Assembly: GCA_030159075.1 (NCBI GenBank)
Contig: BROG01000245.1
Coordinates: 400,501 to 464,500 of the forward strand
Length of the DNA stretch: 64,000 nucleotides
Origin: Atrina japonica
Lineage: Eukaryota; Mollusca; Bivalvia; Pterioida; Pinnidae
Direction of reading: 5' to 3'
Both the position numbers and the translations under genes were made by a program. Positions 10,938-35,171 of this stretch are shown here, piece after piece. The stretch's first letter is position 1, and each line of letters begins with the position of its first letter. The notes beneath the pieces were generated by a model. That model was given only the letters and a program-made list of their open reading frames with translations. It searched no databases and was not told the origin of the DNA.

Positions 10938-12574
10938 AGCACTTAAATGACTAACGACACGGACAAAATGAAAGTCAAATTTTCGGGACGACCTGTTCCT
11001 TCATCAGGGCAAAAGGATTAAAATAAAATGAAAAAACGCACGCATACACACTCTCACGCAAACACCCACTCACACACACGCGCAACCAGAGGGAGAAAGA
11101 AATGCTACATATAACAAATTCAGCGTGATAAAGCAATAAATAAATGAAAATTGAAATCAAACAAAAAGGTAACAAAAAACTAAGCTCATACTAAAAACGA
11201 AATGTGAATAGAACTAGATCTAAGCATTCCTTTCACTCTCCGGTTGTGTGTGTGGGTGAGTGGGCGTTTGCTACTTGTTACTTGTGTTTTTATTTGAGTT
11301 GTATTTTATTTATGACATATAAATTATATACATATCCTAAAAATTGATTTTGCATGTGAAGATTACGATCAATTTTCAAATCAAAGGTTGAATTAAAATT
11401 TAAATAAACACGTGACATACCATCAAATATTCAAAAATTTGTCAACAATCGAGCTAATAATTGCTCATAATATTCATATGCTAATAGTGTTTTACTATTT
11501 TTGATTTTGAAAACACAACAGTAAGTTACTATTCCGATCTTTCCCCACACAAACGCTATATATCTGTGGCCTATCCAGAATTTTTTCTAATGTTCTTATT
11601 CGTTCTACTCAAACGAACATAAATAGTTTATAATGAAAGCATAAACACTAACTAGGCATGAAGCGCTCAAAGGAATGCATTTTTTATATTTTTTCAAATT
11701 TTACATTTATCTATCTAATAAAGTTCCATCCTTATACTCGCAGTCTATTATCACCTGAAAATACATTCAATTTTATAAGTTATTAATCTACAAAAATCAT
11801 AATGAAATGTCATTAAATTCATATAAAGTAAAAACACTTTTAACATAAAAGGGGTGGGTGTGTGGGATATCGGACAACTGAAGAAAACGTGTGTTAGCAC
11901 TCGGAGTGAGCCTTCGAATGACCACAAGAACAGGCTAGTCACAGAAAAACTGGACATATCACGTGATGATATTACTAAATTTAGAATGATACATAAATAG
12001 AACCTGCCAAACAGGTTATATGTTCATGGATATATGACAAAGTCATCAAACGGGTTGAAGGTAACATAATTATACTAATTCATGATTTTATACATGCTTC
12101 ACTGCGGGAATCCGTTTATTTACGGTTAGAATATACAAACCTTTTCAGACTTTTCTGAAATTTAGAAGCTCGAAAAGACGCGAAATCTGATGAAAAATAA
12201 AGATTAATTACACTGTTTTTTCGACTTAACTTCAATACTAATGCAGGGTCCCCGTAACAGGGTTCATAGAACATCGCGCTTTGAAGCACGAAGTGTCTCA
12301 TTTCTGGGCAACACAATTCGAGTCCCGCTGGCATCATAGCTGATTTAGTGAGAAAGTTTACATGCGAGAGGTCTGTTGACTGTTGAATTGTAACCGGGTT
12401 CCCTTCTCTGTCATTGAAAGCAGGACGCCAACATATAGTTAAAGAAGGCGGAAATCTCTATTTGAAAAAAATCAACGCTAAGGCCAATGGTTCCTTATTT
12501 GGTGGTTAGAGACAGACGTTAATGAACCTAACGTTTCTGACCTAGTAGTCAGCGACAGACAACATAAAATATAT
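10938..12574. other. Intergenic, no gene recognised
   Basis: This is AT-rich sequence with a short CA/CG-rich low-complexity patch (about 11037-11085). The open frames present are short and show no family features. Confidence 0.5.
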
Positions 12575-12643
12575 GCTGTGATGACCGAGTGGTGAAGTCG
12601 TTGGACTTGAAATCCAATGGGGTCTCGAACCCTGCTCGCAGCG
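12575..12643 (+). pseudogene. tRNA-Ser(UGA) pseudogene
   Basis: The sequence is nearly identical to the tRNA at 14455-14536 through the acceptor, D and anticodon arms (CTTGAAA loop). A 13-base deletion removes the variable arm and the 5' side of the T stem. It has D-arm substitutions (GACC for GGCC; GTGAAGTCG for GTTAAGGCG) and no TTTT terminator. The downstream flank also resembles that of the intact gene, so it is a decayed duplicate of the locus. Confidence 0.85.
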
Positions 12644-13861
12644 TTAATTGTTCACCTTAACATTATTATGACGTCATAGTACAATACAGTAATACAAAAA
12701 AACCAAATTTATTTTATACAAAATTATTTTGTGAACCTTATTAAATTCTGTACACAGGGTTTTAAAATTCATTTTTTGTATTCAAGTCGGCAATTTTGTT
12801 GAATTAGATATTTAATAAGATATGCCCTGATGTAAATAATAATTTAAAATGCTTAAATCAATGTACTAAAACATAAGCAGTATCTCCAGTATGTTTAACG
12901 CACTTATTTCTGCGCAGGCATTTGCCATATATATATGTAGTTTGAACAATGTGGTCACAGAAAAAAAATACATGTATGTAAATTTTCACCCCAGTAATAA
13001 GAAAATGCCGTATCTTAGATCATATGATAAAAAGAATCTGACACGATTTTCCACTTATATAACATTTCTGATACTCCTTTTGAATTTTCCATTCTTTGCT
13101 CGACAAAAGGCTCGCAAAATGGATAATTCAATACTCGTTTCATGAATGTGATATGAATGGAATGGAAACTCGTGACAAATCACAATAAATCGCAATAGAC
13201 GTATCCAACATTTCTCTTCCCCCCCCCATTAATTTTACAAGAGTAATCGTTCCTGATCGGAGAACTCTTACTTCCGGTTGCGACTGTTTACCATAGAGAG
13301 GCACGTATGAGAAGTTTATTTCAACCGTAAATATTATTCAGATACGCTTGCAGAGAGTCCTTAATTATTGTTAGTATATTTTGATTGATCTATAATGTGA
13401 TAGTTATTGATAAGACTTATATTCACATGTATCTTTGAGTTATTTGTCATAAAAAGAAACTGACAAGATAAGTACTCATACGCTTTTCCAATTTTTTATT
13501 GGTTTAGAAAATTATCCATTTCAATGTCTGGGCAGTGATGGGTAAAAAATGTGATATCAAATAAATAAACGGGAGCCAGGAGGAAATTGAATATTTCTCT
13601 GATGATCAGCCATCACGTAAAGAAAGGAGGTCGGAAATAATAACACCATCTACTTGTAGCAATTTTTTTATACGATCCAAAGTATTATATTATTTCTTAT
13701 TTTACCAAGCTAACTCTCATATGCGTGTTATTCCTAGTTTGAAACAAAAATGTGTTAAACGTGTGTGTAACACTATGAGGTTCGGGGCGAAAATACTTCT
13801 AGTAAAATTATTAAGTTATAACTATAAACAGATGTTTTTCTCCGATGTAGTTAGTAACGGC
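12644..13861. other. Intergenic, no gene recognised
   Basis: There is an 84-codon frame at 12891-13145 without recognisable features and a short poly-C run near 13220. Nothing else is supported. Confidence 0.45.
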
Positions 13862-13960
13862 TTAATTTTACGGTCGGTATAATAGTCTTGTTTGCGATAA
13901 CTCTGTTTCACTAGGTAAAATGCTGAGATACCTGTTCGATGGCGGTTCCTGAGACGTCAT
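13862..13960 (+). mobile_element. Penelope-like element fragment (RT C-terminus, family A)
   Basis: About 100 bp match the element at 16715-18700 around 'TTTTACGGTCGGTATAATAG' (KFYGRYNSLVCD), through 'GAGACGTC'. Both ends are truncated. Confidence 0.7.
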
Positions 13961-14454
13961 TTAATTCATAAACGTTCCTTTCACTACAGAGTTTGTGACG
14001 TCACTTCCCGTTATGACGATCAGTTATTTAAAAGTTTTGGGAGAGTAACATGACTATATGCTGCTGGAGATCGCTGAAATAAGTAAAGTTTGAGTTGAAA
14101 CCATGAATATAAACCATGTCTTGAATTGACCATGGCTACATAAAATCGAGAAACCCGGTGAGATGAAAATGGGTCTGCTCAACGAATCGCACAATACTGA
14201 CACAGATTTATATTGTGACATCATCGAGAGTTTCTATACCTCATTTGGATGTAGTATATGGAATAGATACCGTCTTCACGTACTCAGTCTAAGCCAATGA
14301 GTATTTTAGATTATACAGATATAATAGGATATACGAGTGTACTTCATAATATACATCACGACTTTACGTAAACACTAAAGACTCCTTGATTAGAGTTGCT
14401 TCTGATACCTCTTACCTGTTACCGAGCAATTAATTACATTCCAGGTGTATCTAA

Positions 14455-14536
14455 GCTGTGATGGCCGAGTGGTTAAGGCGTTGGACTTGAAATCCAATGG
14501 GATCTTCCCGCGCAGGTTCGAACCCTGCTCGCAGCG
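14455..14536 (+). tRNA. tRNA-Ser (anticodon UGA)
   Basis: A full cloverleaf can be drawn. Acceptor GCTGTGA pairs with TCGCAGC, with discriminator G. The D arm holds box A (TGGCCGAGTGG). The anticodon stem TTGGA/TCCAA encloses loop CTTGAAA, giving anticodon TGA. A long class II variable arm contains GGGATCTTCCC. The T arm GCAGG-TTCGAAC-CCTGC holds box B. There is no intron. Confidence 0.96.
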
Positions 14537-14540
14537 ATAA

Positions 14541-14545
14541 TTTTT
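14541..14545 (+). terminator. RNA polymerase III terminator
   Basis: A T5 run lies four bases after the mature 3' end of the tRNA-Ser, the usual pol III stop signal. Confidence 0.8.
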
Positions 14546-15146
14546 ACCGCTACAAATAAAACCGATATTTTCATTTTACAGTCCACTGATATTTATGTAA
14601 TTTTTTAAATAAAAATTAAATGCAGATATTCTACCCATTTTCAGAGAATATTGATCCAAAAAATAGTTTATCTCTGGTTTCCTTTTGGATTGTTGAATGT
14701 TTTGAAATAAATATGAATTGCATAAGGATATATTATATAATAAAATTTAGCTATGACAATGCAAATACATTGTAATTAATTTTTGCAATTATTCAAAAAA
14801 CGACAGTGTTTGATAATGAAATAGTAAACCCTCATTATACGACCACCATTCAGCCCAAATTTGCCACCATACAGGGTTTTTGCAATAGGTTGAGGGAAGC
14901 CTTAAATGAAATTATAGGGGAACTGGAATGTGGACTTTCAAACATCGTGGCGTAAAACGAGGTGGCAAATAAAACGAGGGACATTATAAAGAAGTGTGAC
15001 GTCGGTGTATAGATTATACCGAAATACACACAACAACTTAGTTAAGAAAGTTAATAAGCCGGAAGTGAATTTTGTATAAGATAAACATCTGTCGGGAATA
15101 CATACAATTTTCTGGACATTTCCATGATAAACGTTTCAGTCAAGAC
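14546..15146. other. Intergenic upstream of the UPF0462 gene
   Basis: No gene is seen. A patch at 14830-15000 has related ends (CCCTCATTATACGACCACC / AAAACGAGG) and may be an old MITE, but the ends are too diverged to define it. Confidence 0.35.
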
Positions 15147-25382
<10,236 letters not shown>

Positions 25383-26139
25383 TTTTATATTAGACATTTT
25401 AATCATCAAAGTAAAATTATATTTGAAAATTAGGGATTGTCTCCCTTGACATGTCATTCGCTGTAATAAAAGTGAGTCTCTTCCATTTAAAGATGTGCTA
25501 TTATTGTAACTGTTTAAAAGATCAGGAAACGTATAGCGTTTAATCACAAAACGTGATACAGATGTTCATAATGTCTTCAGGATTAATACCTCTGGATTGT
25601 TAGAGGTCAGTGTTTCTCCAATATCACCAGATTTGTATATATATCCTGGACATCCTGAAGATTTCAGATATTATATCTGTAATGTTTCACACAATAAGGC
25701 CATTCCATGTTGTTTTTTTCTGCATAGCGTCCGCGAACAGATTGGTTTTGAGGTCATAAAACAAACAAAATATCAGAAACATCCAGGGGAAAATATGGAA
25801 TATATCCCTTAAAAGAACAGTTTAACATGAACATTTATTTTCATCAATGTGAAAACTATTATTCCATAGATTATTTAGCAGTATGTGTCAATGATGTGGT
25901 TGTCATCCGCTTAATTTTGTTTTTCATTTGAACACATCATGGACAATACTTAACTATACAATATAATGATTTTGTGCACCTAACTTTCTTGCGTTTCCTG
26001 TGGTTTTGTGGGGTTTTGTCACTGATATTTAATTCAGCTTGGAACATAAACATAGAAAACTTGGAATGGCCTAATTGCAATGACAACAAATGGTCGGAGA
26101 AATAAGTACAAAAATTAACTGGTCTTTACTCAGGTTGAA
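25383..26139. other. Intergenic, with a Penelope-like tail remnant
   Basis: 25590-25700 (+) carries a diverged family A tail (GGATTGTTAGAGGTCAGTGT, CCTGGACATCCTGAAGATTT). The rest shows no feature. This stretch separates the stop of the UPF0462 gene from an inverted-repeat element. Confidence 0.5.
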
Positions 26140-27571
26140 TATTATAAACATAATACCAAAGTTATAATATTCAAGAGGATCGTTTCTGTCAATTAGACTC
26201 CATCACTTGAGCTCCAATTTATACAAGATGCATATTTTCTAAAGAGAAAATGCTATAATACAGGGTCAATTAATAAATCTAAATGTATAGCAGAATCGAC
26301 GTTACATTTTTGTTATTTTGTTTTAATTTTCATTCCAATGATTTTTTATCGTTTTGCAAATTTTTTTTCCAATATTATACAAATGACTACAGACATATAA
26401 ACTCAGCTCAGTTGCAATGAGCTGGTGTTCACAATATACCATGTGCATAATTACATGCATGTGTAATCATACAGTTACAATAGAGTTAAATACACCAAAA
26501 GTATACTAATGACTCATAGCATTGCAGTTGGATTTGGAAATCCCACCAAAAAACTTTAATGTCTTAATGTGGCATTCATGACGCAGCGTTTGTGCATAGG
26601 TATACTATACACATATATACAATATGAATATTGTCCTGTCGTATGAACGTTAAAATAGAGTGATATTTAAATGTGTGGATAAATCGGATAAATAATGGGC
26701 ATGTAATAAATACAAAACCACAAAATTGTTTCGATTTGTATCCTCTGACTACATTTGATCGTTGTAGCGGAAGAATGCAAAACATGAGCGTAGCTCGAGG
26801 TGAATCCTTCTGATTTTACGATTAAGTACAGTCCGATAATACGGATAGAAACACATGACTTGTGTAGTTTTATATACATTGTACGTGTCCATTTATAATG
26901 TCATTTCAGAGATACCGGGACTCCGGCACGTGACAAGGGCTCTGAGTAGTCTCGCTACACATTAAACAATCATGTATCGTTTCGTGTCTATATTACATAA
27001 AATATGATGCTGTTATGTACGCCCTGCCATAAATGATTTACGTATACGCATACTTAAAGTTCGAATGCTTGTAATAGTGTTTGATTGTCAATATAGATAT
27101 ACCCTTTGGATGGCAGATAAACAGAAGCGCGCCTGCAGGCCACACATGGTTTTCATATTAAAATTCAAACCAAAAAGTTATTAGAATATTCACCTTTATA
27201 CACTTTTCTACTTCTGTTCCGTCGCGATTTGTCATAAATGTATGCAATTTCAAATTAAAAAGTAGGGCAGCGTTATTCCCGATTACATAATTCATCGTGG
27301 CACTGTTAACACCATTTAAATTCGAAAATTTTCTAAGATTGTCTAAAGCTAATTTCGATTTTTAGAGATCATTTTTTATCTTTACAGTGGTTACTCTATA
27401 TACGGAATTTCGGCTATACTTTTAGAGATATTATTTGGCCTTGTATGATACTTCTACTTTATCTTTAGAACATACACATACTTTTCAAATTGGAGCTCAA
27501 TTGATGACGTCTAATTGACAGAAACGATATCGTCTTGAGCATTATAACTTTGGTATTATGTTAATAATATA
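26140..27571. mobile_element. 1.4-kb element bounded by inverted 358-family copies
   Basis: The left arm (26140-26300, +) and right arm (about 27290-27571, -) are diverged copies of the 358-bp repeat in opposite orientation. The 'ATAATACCAAAGTTATAAT' ends face outward. About 1 kb of AT-rich non-coding sequence lies between. It could be a long-TIR transposon or simply two independent insertions. Confidence 0.55.
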
Positions 27572-28333
27572 ATGATGTTTCATTTTTTGTGACATCAAAT
27601 TAGGAATGTGGATGCATCTTTATGTGACGTATGAATGAAATACTGCAGCGGGAAATGTAAATACAGTATATATGGAAATGATAACAGATGCAGGAGAATT
27701 ACTAAGAACTGTTACCTATGTTATGGGTCTTTTGCCAATTCAGGGAAGATTGCAATGACATAGACCCATAGCAGAGATTAAACTTCATGGCATTTCTTCT
27801 ACATCTCGTAACATCCGCGTCACATCCACGCTTACTCTGTAAATTTCATCTGCAATATATATGACTTCCTCTTGTAACGTTTAGCGCTTAGGGAAGGAAC
27901 AAATTCTAATTCTACCTGTATGATGTATAATGAAGAAGTACCAATGGATATTCAAAACTTAAAGTCCACTGAAATACAACAAATTAAATAATATGATTGG
28001 GCATTGCCTATGGGAGAGCGCAGTTCAAAATGAATATTTAATATAGCTTTAGATCATATAGCAGCATAAACAGAAAAGAAGGTCCATATGAAATGAAGCA
28101 GCAAAATGAATGAGCTTCATGATTGGGTTCAAGATACAACATTGGCAATTACCCATGATTCATGAAAAAAAACATGGAGGCGACCAGGGAAGTCAGGACT
28201 GGCGTTTTCCACACAGAACTTTATTCAACAGTATATTTCACTTACATTTGAATTGTTTGATAGTATATTGTATGGATTTTAGTTCATTTTCATAATCTCA
28301 ACCACTTACTTCCTTTCCCAAACGGGACTAAAC

Positions 28334-28687
28334 TGGTTTGAAACTAGTTTCGCTGTTTCATGGTTAGGGTCTTATTTATTGTAAACAGTTTCAAACCAGT
28401 TCGGAAAACCTACCAAGCAGCCCTCGGAGGTGGTTTCAGTGATGCCAAGTCCGTCCAATTGAAAGCATCCAAATATGTAGTGGATTTGCTGTGATATTCT
28501 TTGTTTCATTAACAAAGTTTTTAAACTATGCTTTAATAAATATTTAATAATAATAAAGTTAATGTCATACTCGACAAAATATACACTAAATACAGTTTAC
28601 ACAACAGTACACAGCAATTACTAATATGTTAATGAAAACCTAACATTTACTACAGAACTGCTATAAATCGAAACTAGTTTCAAACCA
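28334..28687. mobile_element. Foldback element with 19-bp inverted repeats
   Basis: 'TGGTTTGAAACTAGTTTCG' (28334-28352) is the exact reverse complement of 28669-28687. A further partial copy (GTTTCAAACCAGTTCGG) is at about 28388. The interior is non-coding. Confidence 0.65.
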
Positions 28688-28689
28688 TG

Positions 28690-29587
28690 TTAAAACCTGA
28701 AACTGAAACAAAAACCAGTTTTCTGTAAATAAATTCGCCTTCAGTATTAAATCTGTGTTTAAGTATACTAGAATTCGGGATTTTTAAGTAACAATGTAGG
28801 ACAATTCCAATAGTTCATACTGCATTCCAGAATGAAATCAACAATGCGCCGTAAAATATAATAACAGTATGACATTTAACTGCAGACTCGACAAAATCTG
28901 CACTATTTGCTTCTATTTATAGTGCCGCTGAAGAATTTACTTGTGGCAGATGGTGGCACTCAAGACCAATAACACAGACACTTAAATGTGGGTAATAACT
29001 GTTGACACTTTCACCAAAATGCGTGTAAAACAAATACTTGGAGGTTTTGTTACTTTTATTATGTCACTCGATGATAACATTTTGACTGTATCTCAGTACA
29101 TATTTCAGAAATAATTGTGAAATTTGAATTCTAATTCATACTCTCCTAAATAATAACAATGGATTTCACCATTCCTTGAAATGGGTGAGTCAAAATGTGG
29201 GATTGATGACTTCACTTTAGTGTATGTGCCAAACGTCTTTACAATCTTATCGATATGGACGTAATTATTATTTAGGGCAAACAACATTTAAACTCATAAT
29301 GTTATGTTGCACTTAATGTAACAATCAACACTCAATACACATGAAACATTGTCTATTTAGACTTATTACAGCACTTCACATAGAAATTCGATAACGGACA
29401 CAGAATTACATTCTGGATCTTTAGTTCCGCGACACTGGGTTCCACAGATAGTCCCGTTCTTCTGGCTTGACTAAAGGTTGAATCCACAATAGATTGGTCA
29501 TTGAAACCATGGGGGAACATTCAGGTTTCCTTTACTTCACGACACTGACCACTGGACGGAACACATTTATAGAGATTTGTCTTGACC
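28690..29587. other. 3' flank of the CUB gene
   Basis: No coding exon or repeat is recognised. On the minus strand this holds the 3' untranslated region of the CUB gene; I could not pick a polyadenylation site. Confidence 0.35.
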
Positions 29588-32500
29588 TCACACTTTTTTC
29601 GTTACTAGATATTTCCTTGCAATCGCAACACCAATTAATGCAACTGCTAAGATCAAGAACAAACCTAAACCTAAACCAAGTAACACATAGTTAAACATTG
29701 TCAAGGTAATGGGGCCATATTTGGACACCACTGCAAAACAAAAAATTTATAATTAGATAATAATACTGACATCAAGAAATATGTATTTACATTGGAACTT
29801 TCAACATATGTACACCTATCTTATATTTCAATCTTTTACAAATATGGAGGGAAATGCAATATACGTTACCTAAAATTAATTCAAAAGGATAAATTAACAA
29901 CAACCCACCAGATAAAACACACAGGTGCCCGCGTTTATATCACAGACACTACAGTAACTATTGTGAATGGCATTTTATGGGGGTTACGATAAACTAACAA
30001 AGACAAAAATAAAATGTGGAGTCAATGCAACATGGGAACAAATTACCCAGAAAAAAAGACCAAATCAAGACAGAACGGGTACAAGTCACCCGGGAAAAGA
30101 CCAAACCGAGGCAATTCGGGTACACGTTTTTTAACGAGAAAAGAGCACCATCATTTGGCAGTTTAATTGACATATACTTTCTTGGTTCAATGATTTGGAT
30201 TTATGTTTCATCTTATTCCATACTTGTAGTTTACAGGATTTATCTCCCTTTTCCTGAGTTACCTTTATAGCGGGTATCTGAAGGAAGGTAAAACGTTCAT
30301 GGAACGAAGTTTGTATGCACTGTTTCTTTTCGATGTAGTCTAATATATCCTGCAGTCTGACTGGTAATACATTAGGACTAATAATACATTAAAATTTGAA
30401 GTTTAACATTTTGTCCTAAAACTATGGTACTATGGCAGCTTGGGTTCACCATCATCTGAAACATTTTGTTCCGAGAAAATGAAATTTCAAATTTCTTGTA
30501 GACGGGTGATGATTGGGGACAAGATTGGACATTAAGGTGGTTGGTGGTTGGTAGATTAAGGTGGTACATTAAATTGGTTGGTGTTTGATAGATTAAGGTG
30601 GTACATTAAGGTGGTTGGAAGATTAAGGTGGTACATTAAGGTGGTTGGTGATTGGTACATTAAGGTGGTTGGTGGATTAAGGTGGTTGGTGAATTAAGGT
30701 GGTACATTAAGGTGGTTGGTACATTTGCCAGTAGCAATAACAATTTATACGAATTGTGGCTCGTGGATCTTATAACTGCTCTAAACAAAATATTTCACTT
30801 TTCGTTCATAACGATCCCTGATGATCGTCGATTATGAATATCTCGAAGTCAACAGAACATGTTAGGAGGGTCATTTAAACACTAAAAAGGACCACAAAGA
30901 ACAGAAAAGGGCCGAAAAGAAGATTGAAATCACCAAAAAAAAAGATTTAAATCTTTAAAAAGGACCCAAAAGAATATTGAAATCACCGAAATGAAGATTG
31001 AAATCACCAAAAAGAAAACTGAAATCACCGAAAGAAAGGTATAAAGTACAAAAAGGAAGACTGGAATTACCGAAAAGGAGATTGAAATCAACGAAAAAGA
31101 CCGAATAGAAAATTGAAATCACCGCAAAATAGTGAATAGAAGATTGAAATCACTGAAAAAGACTTAAATCACCAGAAAAAATATATATATATATCTGTTA
31201 AGTATTAAGAATGTACATGTATATTAGTTAAATATTAATTATTATTTACGTCCACGTTTGCGTGAATTCTATCCCGTCTTTATATCATTATTGCTACTTT
31301 CGGTGTTATGTTTGTAAAAATTGAAAATCTTGGACACTTGTATCAAATTTTAAAATGGTCCTTTTCGGTTATTTCAATCTTCTTTTCGGTCCTTTTCGTT
31401 GTATAAACGACACGTGTTTGGATGATATGGCATTGGGCCATGACTACATTCGCTTCACAGTATCTAATCTTCGAGAGTAGAGGGCATACACTGTTTCACT
31501 TGATAAATTTGAGGAACTATCTTTTAACTAAAATAAAGTTTGTTTGTTTGTTTACTGTTGTTTAACGTCCCACTCAAGAATATTTCACTCATATGGAGAC
31601 GTCACCAAATGCCGGTGAAGGGCTTCAAATTTTGGCCTATGCTCGGCACCTACGGCCAATTGAGCAGTGAGGGTTCTTTAACGTGCCGACACCTACTGTG
31701 ACACGGGACCTCCAGTTTTTACTGTCTCATCCGAAAGACAGGAAACCAACCTGTCGCCGGCGGGACTCGAACTCACGACCTCACGATCCAGAGTCGAGCA
31801 CGCTACCGACTGAGCCAGGCCGACTCAACTAAAATAAAGAGAAATGATACGTACCTCTTTGTTCTGCCCAGAATTCCAATGAAAATCCCCTGTAATTGTT
31901 ATTTTGCGCATCTGTTTCAAAGTTCACTATGATTGTATTATACAATGATGTCAAAACTGTTCCGGGATACTTCGTTCCGCACCATGTGGCCATTGAACCG
32001 TGAAGTGTCGTAGCTCCTTTAATTAAACAAAAATCACATGTTTTTAATTGAATAAACATAATAACCTTTTCCATGTTCATGTTTAATCATATAAACATTA
32101 ATAGGACATTTATTTCTTCCTTTGGATAGTTTGTTTGTGTCAATTATTTGATCATTATGCGGTTAGCGTTGGACGTACAACTACTTTGAAACAAACAAAT
32201 GGACTAATATACCAAAAAAAGAAGAGCAAAATTACATTTTGCTGCATTTTAAATTGAAAAAAAGAACATTAAAGGTGCGACATGTCAACTTACAGCCCCG
32301 TACTTTTTTGTTTTTTACAACAAGCCAAAATGTTCTCATTCACTGGGCGAAGTCCTGTAGTATGCTAATGGCTTCTCACAAAGTAATGAGTGTTTTACTG
32401 GTTTGCTGTTTCATCCAAATATTCGAGATTTCCACTTTAAATCTCGAGCGTTTCGGGAAGGGATGAATAGTCACTACTTTTCTTTTATCTGAACAAGCTG

Positions 32501-35072
32501 AGTTTCAAACTTAATTACTTGTGTCGCGAGGCAAATGACAAATGCCATAACATTGAAACAACCCTAAGCAGTTTTATAAGATGATGTTATTAAAACAAAT
32601 TTTGTTTCTAACGATTTTCCTGTAACTGCATAAATGCGCTAATTTTACTTGCGCTAAATTCTTAAAGTGAATATTGATTCCAATACTCAGTGATATATTC
32701 AGGAATGAATTAAAATATAAAGTGCGCAAAAACGTTAACAGCTGTCATAGCGGTAAATATTGATTGCTCATGCGCCAAATTGAACAAACTTCACAGTGAT
32801 GCAGGATCGTAAAAGTTTCATTTCGCTAAGTGCAAGGATGTTCGTGTACCGTCTTCGACCTACGTCATAGTTTCGTTAGCACATATTTACATTTAGTGAC
32901 AGCCCTAACACCCAGTAGACACCAGAAGTCTTGTTATATGACCGTAATGTTTCGTTGCATAAGTATACACTGTGTACAAAACAGGAACGACTTGAAAATC
33001 ATTCTTTTATCCACATCAGTAGTGTACATGACCTATCTTTTACACAAAAGCTATGACGACAGGCATTACAAGAATATCCCTACAATTAGCGCTAGTCGAT
33101 TATTTCAACCCCAAAAATAAGGTACCGTACCGTCATAGATATTAACGTAGTCGAAAAAACAACCCAGAGAGTACTCTAGTTCGCTGTCGAGAACCCTCAC
33201 TTTTATCACAGGATCCGAGAATGACGTATTCGATTTGATAGTCCACGTAAATGACACGTGCCTATAAAAGAAACAAAACAGCATTCATGTATAAAAATAG
33301 ATATACATTGTACATACTTACATAAATGAATAATCAAGTATAAATATGCCTACAGGAAAAATATGTATCGACAAAACCGCAATATTCTAGCATGCACAGA
33401 CGTTTGGTCAGTCACAAAACCAAATTTTTCGTCAAACTGTAGTCATGGCGAGAAATGATACATTGACAGAGAATTGGTACTTGGTGATAACAGGTATTTG
33501 GCGGTAACTGCACTTGGTGATTATTGGTACTTGGTGATAACAGGTACTTGGTGATAACAGGTATTTGGCGGTAACTGCACTTGATGATTAGTGGTACTTG
33601 GCGAGAATTAAATGGTACTTGAGATTTATTGGTTCTCAGTTTGACAAGCTTTGATATCTATTTTTTTCATTTCACAACTTATACGTTATGCCAGGGCATG
33701 CTCTTCTTATGAATATTTTATTCTGCGAGCAAAACGACAAGCCAATAAACTACTTACACAAGATTACGTTGTTGAACGCTTGGAGTCGTCGTTTAAGAAG
33801 TTTTATGGTCGATACGGGGATCTTGTTAAACATTATGAAGCCCCCCTCTCAGAAATATTAGATATTATTCTGGAGCACGGCCACAGACAGTGACTCCCTT
33901 TCCGAATTTGACTAGAAATGTTTCCATGGAACGTTTGCGACAGGTATGGCATGCCGGCAGAAGACGCTGACTCCTTACGGACACCTGGTCTTATCCCGTT
34001 TGGGATTTGCAATTGTTATTCATGTTGAGACCATTTACACATCTAATTCGTCGTGTTATAATGGACTTGAAGTTTGATTATCGATTGGTACTTCTTCAAT
34101 TTTACTTTGTACTTGGAGAGAAATGCAAAATTTGTAATTGTACTTGGTGAGAATTGATGTTTGGCAAGAATTCGTACTTGGCGAGCATTGGCTCTCTGTT
34201 TGGCGAGCATCGGTACTTAAGTTTGATTGGTATTTGGCAAGAATTAGTACTTGACGAGCAATGGCACTCTGCTTGACGAGCATTGGTACTTAACTTCGAT
34301 TGATGTCATTAGACAAGTTAGTGAAGATAAATTAATTATGAATACATGTATAAGGATGATCAACTATTACCATATAAACAATACAGAATTAAGGGTTATG
34401 ACTGCAAAGCTTTACATGAATATTAGGCGAAGTATGTTATATAAGGTATCTTGAACAATGTTCAATGCTTACGACTTGATATGTTGAAACATTTCTGTCA
34501 CCATATTCTGCCGATAACCACTCTTTAGCGATTTATGATAAGTAAATGACATTGTATTTTAATTGAAAGATTGACAAACATAAATAAAATAGAAAGTAAA
34601 TGAATTAATATTGTAATAAGAAATTTTATTATAATAATAGTTACTTACTGTGCATAACTTGCTGGATAATTCGGGGAAGTGAGTGTCTTTCTGGTCGATT
34701 CCGCTTGCATCAAGTAATTATAACTTGAAGCCGATTTAACTGTCCAATGAAAGTATGTAAGTATTAACAGTAATAAAATTAAAAAATTATTATATATTTG
34801 CAAAATATGATTTGCACTATGGATTATAAATTAAAAATTCGATACTCAGAAATAAGTGACGATCGTTTTGGTGACACGGAATTTTCCGGCATGGTGTTAA
34901 AATGGGAGCTTTATTTCTTGACATTTTGTCTTATTTCAAATGTTTAGCTCCGTATTGAACTGTCATGCTTTATATATACATGTTTACTATTGCATTTTAT
35001 TACTAGTACATGTATATGATAACATCTCGTCTTGAACAATGATTTTTTTTTCGTTTTTCTTTCTCTGTAAAG

Positions 35073-35171
<99 letters not shown>

